Below, piece by piece: positions 1 through 10,525 of a stretch of DNA of 64,000 nt. The position numbers and the translations under genes were made by a program. Below the pieces are notes generated by a model. The model was not told the origin of the DNA. It ran no database searches and was given only the letters and a program-made list of their open reading frames with translations. Origin of the DNA: Agelaius tricolor (taxonomy: Eukaryota > Chordata > Aves > Passeriformes > Icteridae); contig JALJCS010000002.1 in NCBI GenBank assembly GCA_023055355.1, positions 87,321,001-87,385,000 on the forward strand. Direction: 5' to 3'. The first letter of the stretch is position 1. Each line of letters opens with the position of its first letter.

Positions 1-349
1 AGGTTTCTATCCTTGTTTCATATTGGAGAACTGGTCTTTCTTACACTCATTCCACAAAAGCTATACGATGCTTTTATGAGGTTTAAGTGACTGAAGGTGA
101 GAACATTAATGGCTCAAAATTTGCTTACAATTGTGGATGGGACAACTTGTCCAGAATTTCATGATCTGGCTAAGAATCTCCTCTGAAGCACGTCCGGTAA
201 CGTTTAATGGTGTTTGTTACGATTGTCTTTCATTTCCTCCAAAGTTTTTAACTCACAGCAAATGTTTAGTTGTTATTATAAAGCAGTAGTTAATTTTTTA
301 TTTATTTTTGTCTAGAAGGCAAAGAAAGGAAAAAACTGGAAGCAGTAGG

Positions 350-457
350 AATGCTAATCTTCATTTCCAATTCCCATTTCCTATTGTATTTGTTGTATAT
401 GTGAATGCTAATCTTCATTTCCAATTCCCATTTCCTATTGTATTTGTTGTATATGTG
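350..457. repeat. Perfect 54-bp tandem duplication, two copies
   Basis: Units 350-403 and 404-457 are identical over all 54 bases, starting AATGCTAATCTTCATTTCC and ending TTGTTGTATATGTG. Because 54 is a multiple of three, the short open frames crossing it on both strands repeat an 18-residue block; this is a consequence of the duplication, not evidence of coding. Identity without a mismatch implies a recent event, a copy-number polymorphism, or an assembly error. Confidence 0.97.
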
Positions 458-2307
458 AAAGAACTTCAGCTGTTGACTTGCACTTTTAAAATAGGTCAAG
501 AAGGGAAATGTTTGTTTTCTAGTTTGGAGCTTGAAACAGAGCTAAAAACCAGCTTTTCCTTAAATCCTTTGGTTTACTCCACACCTCCTGTGTGACCCTG
601 GAAAGCTGCTGTAGGGTGCAGGAGGTGAATGAGGAATGACAGACTTGACTGTATCAATGTCAGAGAGGCTGACCTCCGTCCTCATGGAGAGTGTGCCACC
701 AGTCCTTGACCTCTGCAGAGCTTAGTGGGTGAATGGTCATGATCTTGCAAAGGGGAGCTGTAAAGAAAAATAGTCTGTACCTAAAGAAAAGTGTTCATTT
801 CCCAGATCAGGACAACTAAATTAGGAATATCTATTTAGCTCTGCCTGGAAATATTGCTCACTTTCTCTGTGAGTGAAACACAGGATGCTTTTTGCTGCTA
901 AATCAATCAGACCGTGGTCAAGGCACAAGTTTTCCAGAAATAATATCACCCTCCAGCAGGGAACAACTAGCACTGCAGAATAAATATCACAGGTAAATTT
1001 GTGTTAGAGCTTTCAGGTGTTGCAGGGTACTTGAAAGACTCAGAAGTGGTTAATTACTGATGGTAATACCAATACTCCCACATCTAGACTGAGTGCTTGT
1101 CATGGCAGACACTGCTCTTATCATCAGTGGTAGCAAAGAAATCTCTACCTGATTCCAGCTTGCTCATCTGCCTACTTCTTTTCTAAGCTCTGTATCATAA
1201 TATTTGAGCATGATGTCAGCAGAAGATTGGAGGGCTGGTTCAAATAATTAATGTTTTACTTGAACCACAACGATCACACCAACATTAGTATCCTTCAAAT
1301 TCAAGATGTGTTGATTGTGGACAGCAACAAAAAATGCAAGAAAAATAATCATATCTTTTATAGAGAGGTGTCTGTGTCTAAAGGAATGTAAGGGCTTGTG
1401 GATAGACTCTGACATTTCAAAAAGAAATTGTTTTCTGTTTTTGAGAGAATACATTCTGCTGCATAGTAGAAGATATCATGCTCTTTTTCTTCATCATACA
1501 GAAAGTCTATTTAAATTTAATTCACCCATTCAAATATTTAAGTGAGGTTTAAAAGCAATTATTTTGGGGCATTTATTCATATTCCATTTTTTCCTTATAA
1601 ACTTTGAGGAATTGTTCTGAATAAAGGAATGTCTGCAGTAAGCACATATTCACAGGGAGTCTGAAAGAAAGAATAACAGGTGAGAAAAATTTCAGTGGAA
1701 ATCATCCAACATTCTCATCTGAAATACTCGTGTGCATGATTATTTCTTGTTTAGCAACTACCTTCATGGTTAGTCTTCTCTTTTTAGAAAAGAAAGGAGA
1801 ATAATTTCCTAGAAAGGAAAAAGCACAGAAGATAATTCCCTCAAGAAAAGGAACATGTGTTGCCTTCTCTAATTTTTGACTGTCACAGTGAGAGATTTGT
1901 TATAAAACAGCAATAGCTTTTCTGAAAAGTTGGAAAGGGAAAAAAAGGCAGTAAAAAGCACAGGTAGAGTCTTAATATTTTGATTAGATTAGATACTTCT
2001 CTCTATGCATGAATCATGAATCAAAAAGGAAAGCAAGAAGTAGGAAAGCTGGCAAAGCAGCAGCTGGCTCACAACACTGTGTCAAGTCATGGAGCACAAC
2101 TTTCTCTGATGGACTATGTGAAAGGAAAAATCCTTCTGAGCTGAGCAAAAGAGGAAGAAATTTTTGAAATTAAGTGGAGCAAGCTTTAAAGACAGAGGGT
2201 GATAATCAAGCTTTAAAAGACACAGGCATCATGAGAAAAACATAATCTGGACAATCCTTTTATCTGTAGTGGAATAGTCCTGCAGACCATTGGTGCTGGA
2301 CTGATGG
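458..2307. other. Unassigned AT-rich non-coding sequence
   Basis: Open frames here stay below 80 codons (longest at 1315-1545, + strand) and show no domain, signal peptide or splice-supported extension that I can recognise. No transposon signature seen. Purine-rich patches occur around 1780-1950. Confidence 0.6.
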
Positions 2308-2323
2308 GATCCCTCACTGCTGG
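2308..2323 (-). repeat. Inverted partial copy of the adjacent minisatellite unit
   Basis: GATCCCTCACTGCTGG is the reverse complement of the minisatellite core CCAGCAGTGAGGATC with one extra C. It lies 24 bp before the first full unit of the array that starts at 2347, so a partial unit sits in opposite orientation at the array edge. Confidence 0.7.
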
Positions 2324-2346
2324 TTACAGCCTGGGCTGGGGCAGGA

Positions 2347-2729
2347 GCCTGGACAGCCCAGCAGTGAGGATCACAGCCTGGACACCCCCAGCCTGGACAC
2401 CCCAGCAGTGAGGATCACAGCCTGGACACCCCAGCAGGAGTGGGAATCACTGCCTGGACACCCCAGCAGTGAGGATCACAGCCTGGACACCCCAGCAGTG
2501 AGGATCACAGCCTGGACACCCCCAGCCTGGACACCCCAGCAGTGAGGATCACTGCCTGGACACCACAGGAGTGGGAATCACTGCTTGGACACCCCAGCAG
2601 TGAGGATCACTGCCTGGACACCCCAGCAGTGAGGATCACAGCCTGGACACCACAGCAGTGAGGATCACAGCCTGGACAGCCCAGCAGGAGTGGGAATCAC
2701 AGCCTGGACACCCCAGCAGTGAGGATCAC
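2347..2729. repeat. GC-rich minisatellite, about 29-bp unit, 14 units
   Basis: The basic unit is GCCTGGACACCCCAGCAGTG followed by AGGATCACA (29 bp). I count 14 starts of GCCTGGACA or its GCTTGGACA variant. Three unit types are interleaved: the 29-bp form; a longer form in which the middle reads CAGGAGTGGGAATCAC; and two truncated 15-bp forms (GCCTGGACACCCCCA). A-type and T-type junctions (ATCACA versus ATCACT) also alternate. It stands out as GC-rich inside AT-rich flanks. Stop codons (in AGTGAGGA) interrupt the frames, so it is not coding. This looks like a VNTR-type array. Confidence 0.95.
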
Positions 2730-5700
2730 CCACAGCAATCACAGGCAAAGATGCTTTTCATGGAGCACCCCGAGTGATTTCAAGTGCTCACTCATGCAGC
2801 CTACAAGCACACCACACTACTCATCCCTTTAAAGCAAATGTAAGACTGAAAGGAAAAAAATCCCAGAGCTTTCAAAATGTAACAGGATGCAGAAGAGAGC
2901 TGTCAGAGGCCATGACTGCACATTCACAGGTGTGATTTTGCTAAAAGAGTCTTCTTCATTTTTCTGTATCACTACTTAATTGCTTTTAGCTCCTACTGTT
3001 ATCTTCCTCTTTCAGACCACAAAAGCATAAGACCAGAACTATTAGTTAAGAATCTTTCAGCTTGAAACTATTTTCATCTGAGGGAATCTCCTGAGACTGA
3101 CATGGTTTTCCATTTAGGAACACCTTAGATACATCTCTAACAGCATTTGAAAAATTCTCTTTGCTTATTTTCTACCTGAACCCTTTTAATTTAGATTGAA
3201 ATTAAATTAGAGAAGATTTAAAGATTTAAAGCTTTTTTTTTTCTCTTGGTTGAGTCATTCAAAAGATACTCTCCATTCTGCTACACTGATTTCCTAATGC
3301 AAACTTCACAGTTCAACTTTCAGAAATTCTTGGTTGACTTCAGAACCTGAAACAACTTGTTTTGCTTGAATAACACAGCTCCTTACATGTGTACTGGAAA
3401 TGGGACTGCAAACAGTCTTTCCCAAGGCTACTTTTCTCTCTAAATATGCTGCTCTTGTCATCTGCAGTCTGCTTAGTCTAAAGCCAGACTCTGCATTCAT
3501 TTTGTTCTGGAGGAGAGTCATATTTAGAAAGATTCTTCTTTTTGGTACTGAAAAACAAGCAAAAATTTTAGTTAATCAGTTGAACTATTGTGGGGTAACA
3601 TGATGGAAAATGCTTATGGAAATCCAGAATGAAAAGCTTCTTTCTGTCACAGCCAGAGAAAACCAACAGTACAGTGGCACAGCCATTGCTCACAACTTCA
3701 AAGTTATTTGTTCTGATACAGAGCAGCTTGAAGAAAGATAATTCTATCTGATACACAGCTGTTTGAAGATTGCTTTATCTAAATTTTATTTAAATTGCTT
3801 GTTGCTCAAACCCAAGAAAACAGACCAGTCCAGGTTGGAAAGGAGGGTGAAATTTTTGCCTATCATATCCAGATTTTTTAAAGTCATCAAAGAATTGCAT
3901 AATTTAGCCTGTTGCTAAATCAGTGTGAAACTCTGGAGGGATGGTTACAGAACCTTAAAAATTAAAAAATGCTAAGAAGAACGTCAGCAGAACACAACTC
4001 CTGCAAGAACTGCTGTTCTTGCACCCCTGGGACTTCATAGCAAAACCTGTCTGCTCCTGTGATGAAAACTGACAGCTTTTCTACCAGCATCACTGTTTTC
4101 TCATTAGATTTACAGGGAAAGGTTGAGTTTTGGGAATCCTCTAAAAGTCCTGTAACATTTCAAGATTAGAAGTGAATGACAGCTGACAAAAATTGATCAC
4201 TAAGATAAATCAAAGTCAATGAGGAATCAAAAGTAGAAATAAAGAAATCCCAAAGTGACAGGGCTTCCTCAAAGTCATAGAAACCACTACTGGCAGCACT
4301 GGTCTCCTAATCCTTCTTAATACTTTCTCCACTTTGAATGAATCAACTTTGTATTTGCTTTCAATTATTTCCTACTGGCTGTATTATTAATTTATTAACA
4401 TTTATCTATTATTTATATATATTAATTATTGATAATAACTAATTTATTAATAATGTTTTCTCTGTGAAAAATTGCAGTAAATCAAGATTCAACTTAAACA
4501 CATGACAAAAAAATATTTGTGAAAGGAATAGTAAGCCCAAAGAAATGAATATTAGGAAGCAACTATTAAAAGGTATTTAGTGTTTAATAATTAACTGCAT
4601 GAATTGTTTATTTGCAACAAAATTCACTCACAAAGCAATTCCTTTGATTAAATTTTTACTTTGCTTGGGTCCACATAGCAGTCCCAATGCTTTTCATGTA
4701 GTAATCTAACACAGCTCAAAGGTCCAATACTGCAGTGAGCTGCTCATGAACAATTTATTAATCACTTATTTTGCAAGATCATACACACTCTATTGAGAAA
4801 AACACATATATGTTTCTTAGTTTATTGGTTATAAATTATTCTTCCACTTGTATTTCAGATGCTTTACATCATCCGGCATACTGATAATTACAATTTTTTC
4901 AGAATTTCTTTTTTGCTTCAGATACATTATATACAACCTTCAGATTCATTTCTTAAATTCTTGAGTCCTGCCACTATTACCCCTGTACCAGCCCCAGGCA
5001 CCTACAGAGTGGTTTAATGGTAATTTAGGGCTCCCTGAGAGGTTTTTCCCTGACATCCTGAAAAACAAACTCCTCTGTTATTCATATGGCTCAGTGCAGC
5101 ATGGAAGGAATGCTACAATCTTCCTGAACAGTCCAGCAAGAGACAAAGGGATAATTCCTTCATTTTCAGTGTCTTTTCCTAAATATTTTTGGTGATGCTT
5201 CCAGAGTCCAGTATCTGATGTGAAAGTGGTTTGTGCTGTGGTCACTGAGAGGAAAGTCAACTTTAGCAGTTACTTCAGTCCTAAATGGTTTTTATTCTCC
5301 ACCAGTATGGACTGAATTGGATCAATGGACCTCATTTTGGCTCTTGCACTGAGGGTAAATGTTGTAGGTAAAGTAGATAAGATGGGATACTCTCAGAGTT
5401 TGCTTCTGTGAGAGGTGAATCAAATTAGCCCATTTTGGCAATTTATTTAAGCACCAGAATATTTTGTGTGCTTGTGTATTTGGGAGCTGGCAGAACTGAA
5501 GTCCACACACCAATAACATTCTCATTTATTATATATCTTATTTATTTCTGTAGGCAACCCTTTAAACAAGATAAAAGGTTCAATTCAATCTCAGGGCATG
5601 TGCACAGGTATCCTCTCCCCCTTCCCTCTTCTTCCCCAGTGACTTAATTTACTTTTTAAACCAGAACAAACAGCAAACCAGAAAGGGCTGCTGATACTTT

Positions 5701-6171
5701 GAAAAGGAGGTGAACAAAGCAAGGAGACTCCTCGAGGCAGCCTGAAGCAACCTGTGATGGGAGATCTGAACAACAGAAAGGATGTGGCTAGATGGGACTT
5801 CAGTCTTTGAAATTGTGACCCCATGACATTCCTGTGCCTCTCAACCATGTGTATTTCCTCTAAACTCCTGGCATGTATTCCTTTTACATCTCCTACATTT
5901 TTCCCTAAAACAAAACCCTACAACTGATTTTTTTATTACCACTACAAGAGCAATCAAAAGTGCCTGAAATTTAATGCAGCATTTTGTTAAGCTTGCAAAT
6001 GGAATAGTGACTATGTGGAGCCAAATGCTGTGGCCAGGTCTGGTTTGCCCCTTTCAGATATGAGTAGAGAACATTTTCCTCACATGCTAATGTGTTGTGT
6101 TGCAACTTCAGGCTTGATCTTGATTTGTACTTAAAGGCAGATTACTGGAAATATTAGCAGAGGCATAAACA
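2730..6171. other. Unassigned AT-rich non-coding sequence
   Basis: No gene or identifiable transposon. An AT-only patch with TTATTAAT-like words lies at about 4385-4455. The largest open frame (5591-5848, - strand, 85 codons) has no recognisable domain. An AT-rich segment at 4560-4960 contains short homopolymers only. Confidence 0.6.
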
Positions 6172-6853
6172 ACTGCTGGATTCTGCACCTGATCCTGAAT
6201 GTGTGGATAGACTGGGGAATGAGGTGCTGGAGGGCAATGCCACAGAAAGGGTCCTGGTTGAGGACAAGTTAAACAGGAGCCAGCAGTGCCCTGGCAGCCA
6301 GGAGGGACATCCCTGTCCTGGGGGCATCAGGGACAGCATTGCCAGCCAGAAAAGGGAGGGATTGTCCTTCCTGCTCTGCTGCAGTGAGGTGGCTTCACCT
6401 TGAGTCCTGGGGGCAGTTTTGGGCACCACAATATGAAAATGATATAAAGCTATTATAGAACATCCAAAGGAGGGCAACAAAGTGCCATGAGGAGAAGCCA
6501 CATGACGAGGGACTGAGGTCACTTGGGCTGTTCAGCCTGGAGAAGAGGAGACTGAGGAGAGACCTCATTGCAGTTACAGCTTCCTTGTGAGGGGAAGAGG
6601 AGGGGCAGGCTCTCTTCTCTCTGATGATAATTGACAGGACCGTAGGGAGTGGCCTGAAGTTGAGCCAGGGGAAATTTAGGTTGCATATTAGAAAAAGGTT
6701 CTTTACCCAGAGGGTGTTTGGGCATTGGAACAGGCTCCCCAGGGAAGTGGTCACAGCCCCAAGCCTGAGAAAGTTCAAGAAGCACTTGGACAGTGCTCTC
6801 AGGCCCATGGTGGGACTGACATGTTGGGGTGTCCTGTGCAGGGCCAAGAGTAT
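6172..6853 (+). mobile_element. CR1 LINE fragment, sense, covering the ORF2 C-terminus
   Basis: A 5'-truncated CR1 non-LTR retrotransposon. Sense landmarks include TGTGGATAGACTGGGGAATG at 6200, CAGCAGTGCCCTGGCAGCC at 6282, TTGGGCTGTTCAGCCTGGAG at 6523, and the block around 6695-6780 matching the conserved CR1 end. The last segment after GTCCTGTGCAGGGCCAAGAG is missing the usual 3' hairpin and octamer region, so the element is also damaged at its 3' end. CR1 normally moves by target-primed reverse transcription and is usually 5'-truncated; this copy cannot code because its reading frame shifts several times. Confidence 0.95.
6203..6802 (+). pseudogene. Decayed C-terminal part of CR1 ORF2 (reverse transcriptase polyprotein)
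   Basis: Conceptual translation shows CR1 ORF2 C-terminal peptides in different frames. MDRLGNEVLEG (6203 on) and QQCPGSQEG lie in one frame; [25 protein letters not shown] codons occur around 6510-6570; RKRFFTQRVFGHWNRLPREV with VTAPS follows in the frame beginning at 6624. The C-terminal block is the most conserved CR1 peptide in birds. The frame changes between 6403 and 6624 and stops intervene, so this is a fossil. The endonuclease and the catalytic reverse transcriptase motifs lie upstream in an intact element and are absent here. Confidence 0.88.
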
Positions 6854-8914
6854 TCTATTTTCTGTACTCCACTAGTCTATAATTCTTGCTCTTGAGGAGC
6901 CCTGCTCAAAAGGCAGCACACAGCAAAGCAGAGCCTCCACTCTGCAAGGTGCTGCAGGGCCAGCCTCAGTTCTGTGAATCCTGACACCGGGGAAGAGCTG
7001 GGCTGACAGGTAGCTGGAGGAGAGAGGTGCTGGCAAGCCTAAAGATGGTGCAGAGGTTAAAGCAGAGACTGAATCAGAAAAGTCAAAGTGGCAGATCCTA
7101 ATTGAACTTGCTCATGATTTATCCTGAAGTTTTCCCATGGTGAAACATCCAGCCCCTCTCCACTCACAGGCTGCACTCCTTCCTTGCATGCTCTGTTTAG
7201 CAATGAAGTCACTGACCTTTTCATTGTCCTCATGATGCTTCCAAGTATTGAATGTAGGCTGTTTTCATCTCCCAAATGCTGGCAGTCCTCTTCTTGTTAT
7301 TAACTATTTTGGGTTCATAGAAATTTTATAAGTCTACTTCTGGAGGCAAGGAATAAGTGAAAGAGGATAAAAGGTATTAGAATAAACTATTAGGGGATTA
7401 CAGTGAAAAAAATATTAAGTGGGAACCTAGATTTTGGCACAGGAAAGAATCACACAGGAAGAATCCTTCCTCAGGGCAGGTGCAAGCTCATCCATGCTAC
7501 TGGATAATGGTTTCCTGACATAAAATGATTTATTCTCCAAGATTTACACCATCTTGGGATTCCTCGTGGTCTCATGCTTTATCTCCTGAAGACATTGCAC
7601 TCAAGAACAGCTTCAGAAGTTCCCGGATCCTATTGGGTTTTTCCTGATTTCTAGCTTTGGATTTGTCTGTGGAGAGGCATAAAAGTCAGAGAGTGTATTT
7701 TTCATCTATTTTAAAGGAGATATTAAGGAGAGAAGCAGTAATTAGAGTATAATGTCCCTGTGATGTGAGAGAAAAAAAGATGGAATACATATAAAAAAAA
7801 GAAAAAGCTCTAAACATGCTCTAGAGCTGTCATGCAAAATAAAAAACAAAAGCATTTCCATTATGTAAGCTACATCAGAAAACATTGCCAGTAAAATGTT
7901 TTCTCATTGCTTTTTCACCAGGAGGTGGGGCTGTTAAGCACTGGATTTATTCAGTGATGCACTGAAAAACCGTGGATGGAATGAAAACCATCTTTCTTTT
8001 CCTTTTCCCTCTGAAACGCATTGTGTAAATGTGAATGAAAAGCATGAACTTTCTAGATATTTTAAGCATTGATTTCATATTCTGATTCAAAAACTGAAAT
8101 AACTTTAAAAATGATTTTGCAATGGTTTAAATGAACTGCCTCTGGGAGTGAATTAAGTACCAATAGCTAATTAAAATATTAACTTGGGAGACTGGAAAGC
8201 TCAGGAGGTTTGTAATTATTACTATTCTGAAGTCCCTATTGTGTCTATTTCTAGGATAGCTCTGCAATTCAGTTGCGAGGCTTAAGTCACAAACAGAAAT
8301 CACAGGACATTGCAATGCTGCTAATTGCATAATAAAAAGATAAACACATTTAAGGTCACTTGATTCTAATTCTGACAAACTGCCACAAGGGATGAAAGCA
8401 GCTTTTCTAAAGTGAAGAGCCTGAGCTGAGGGAATTACTTATTTTTGGTGCTTCCATGGCTCCTGCTTCATCATGTCTGAGGAAGAAGCTGCAGGCCCCA
8501 CTGGGATGGGAAGATGCAGAAAAAGGAAGAAAACGTGACACAGAAGGGGATCAGGTGCAGGCCTGAGCCCTCCCCTTGTGCCCCAGCCACTGAGCCAAGA
8601 TGCTTTTATGACAGCTCCACTTGCCTCTCTTCATTATCAGAAGGGACATGTAAATGTTGAAGATGCACTTCCTCATAAAAGATGTGTGAAGGACATGTTG
8701 TCACTGGACAGATTTGCAGCTAGGAAAATTTTTGCAGCTATCATAATTTAAAGGGATTCTTTTCCCCATCATGCTGTGTTGCAAGCTCTCACCTAATATA
8801 TCAGGAAATTTTGTTATCACACTGTGCAGATCTGCTTCTGCACCTGCCAGGGAAACACTTCTGATAGACATCTCCAGAGACTGTCTGTCCTTTCCCTGTC
8901 CTCCACCTTCCAGT
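6854..8914. other. Unassigned non-coding sequence
   Basis: No gene or clear repeat family. Open frames reach about 83 codons (8127-8378, -) without recognisable features. The first 200 bp after the CR1 piece is richer in GC than the rest. Short A-runs lie at 7770-7805. Confidence 0.55.
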
Positions 8915-9003
8915 GGAAGACATCCCTGCACATGGAGCCGAGGTTGGATTCGATGATCTTTGAACTCCCATCCAACCTAAACCATTACATGACTCTAGGA
9001 TTC
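8915..9003 (+). mobile_element. CR1 LINE 3' end, sense
   Basis: The segment carries the CR1 3' terminal signature: ACATCCCTGCACATGG, then GAGGTTGGATTCGATGATC, TCCCATCCAACCTAAACCAT and a degenerate octamer end (TACATGACTCT). About 90 bp is retained, consistent with strong 5' truncation or decay. Confidence 0.88.
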
Positions 9004-9983
9004 AAAAAATACCCTGGTAGAGCCCACCCTGAAACAGAGCTGAAGACTTGAAGTCCACACAGTGAATCTCAATCCACATCCACCTCAGGCATTCCCAGTG
9101 TCCTTACCTGGCCAAAAGACTTTAGCTGCATCCCCAAACATCTGAGGTGGCCCTGGCCTGCTCAGAAGCCAAAGCCACAGTCAGGAGCTGACAGGCTCAG
9201 AGAAGACCATCAGGACACATTTACCAGGGAGAGGTGCCACAGTCACCAGGTGAGTGAAGTCAGAATTGCATCCAGCCCCTGGAGTTCAGGGGTAGTGACA
9301 GATCTTTGTGTCCTGTGGCAGGCACAGCTTCTGCCAGCTCATCCAAATGCTTCCTCCCACTCACAGCACAGCACTTCCCTCTCCTCCAAGATGACTCATG
9401 CCGTGTTCAGTGTTCACTTCCATCCACAGCCCAGTGCACAAGGAATAAAGCACAGGAATGTGGCCTGGGGTGTCCTGGTGAGATCTATCTGCAGTGCATG
9501 GAGGGCACTGAAGTCCCAGGAATTTGCTCTCCTCCATGACTTCATCTAGGCACCAAGCAAGATGGAAACTCATGAGCCAGAGGGCTTTTGTTATAGTCAG
9601 CTTTCTTGTGCTGTGCCCTACCTGAAAACTTCAAAGTTTTCAACCCCAATATATTTTGAAACCATTCACCACATATTTGTGACCCATGGTTTCAAAGGTT
9701 AATAATAATAAAGTCAAATAAGGGTGGATACCTTATCCATAAGTAGAGAGCATGAAGTAGGCAGTAGTTCATGTCTCTCAGTATTAGAAAGGGACTGTAC
9801 AGCATATAAGTTTCAATTTTTGGACTCACAAATCACAAATTTCATACTTTAGTGGGCAAAGATTTCCTTTTTTATCTCAGATTGGTCACCCCACACTATT
9901 TCTAAATGCCCTATTGACATACAGATGCTGTTAATACCCACTGCCATAATGTGCTGGTGGTGTAGAGTCACAGACACTGAATC
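9004..9983. other. Unassigned sequence, moderately GC-rich
   Basis: About 9060-9540 is richer in GC than its surroundings and contains overlapping open frames of up to 99 codons on + (9250-9549) and 70 codons on -. None shows a known domain, and open frames on both strands are expected in stop-poor GC-rich DNA. No transposon recognised. Confidence 0.5.
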
Positions 9984-10525
9984 ACAGAATTGTTAGGGTT
10001 GCAGGAGACCTTTAGAGATCACCTGGTGAGACACCCCTGCCAAGGCAGGGTCACCTAGAGCAGGTTATTCCCACAGGAATGCACCCCAGTGGGTTTTGAA
10101 TGTCACAGAGAGGGAGACTCCATGACCTGACCCAGTGCTCTGCCATCTTTGATCAATGGAAGGATTTTTTTCCTCATGTTGAAGTGAAACTTCTCTTTTA
10201 GTTTAAGACCATTGGTCCTTGTCCTGTCCCTGGACGCCACTGAAAAGAGTCAGGCACCATCCTCTTGGCACCTGCCTTGGAGAAATTTATATGCATTGAT
10301 GAGATCTTGTCTGTCTTCTCTTCTCCAGACTAAACAGCCCAGATCCCACAGTCTCTCCCCATAAGAGAGATGCTCCAATCCCTAATCACCTTTTCAGACC
10401 CTCTCCAGTGGCTCCTTGTCTCTCTTGTACTGAGGATCCCAGTCTCACTCAGCAGGGCTGAGTAGAGGGGCAGGATCACCTCTGTTGGCCTGCTGGCATT
10501 GCTCTTCCTGATGCAGACACCTGAA
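9984..10525 (-). mobile_element. CR1 LINE fragment, antisense
   Basis: Read on +, this begins with the reverse complement of the CR1 3' end (GAATCACAGAATTGTTAGGG), passes through TAGAGCAGGTTATTCCCACA and GACCATTGGTCCTTGTCCTG, and runs to CTGAGTAGAGGGGCAGGATC and CTGATGCAGACACC. The element is therefore on the minus strand with a well preserved 3' end at 9984 and about 540 bp retained. No intact reading frame remains. Confidence 0.95.

Noticed and set aside
308..595. 95-codon frame with an 18-residue internal repeat
   Set aside because: The repeat follows from the 54-bp DNA duplication; flanking sequence shows no coding signal.
6395..6847. 150-codon minus-strand frame
   Set aside because: It is antisense to the CR1 ORF2 fragment, whose sense strand gives the recognisable peptide.
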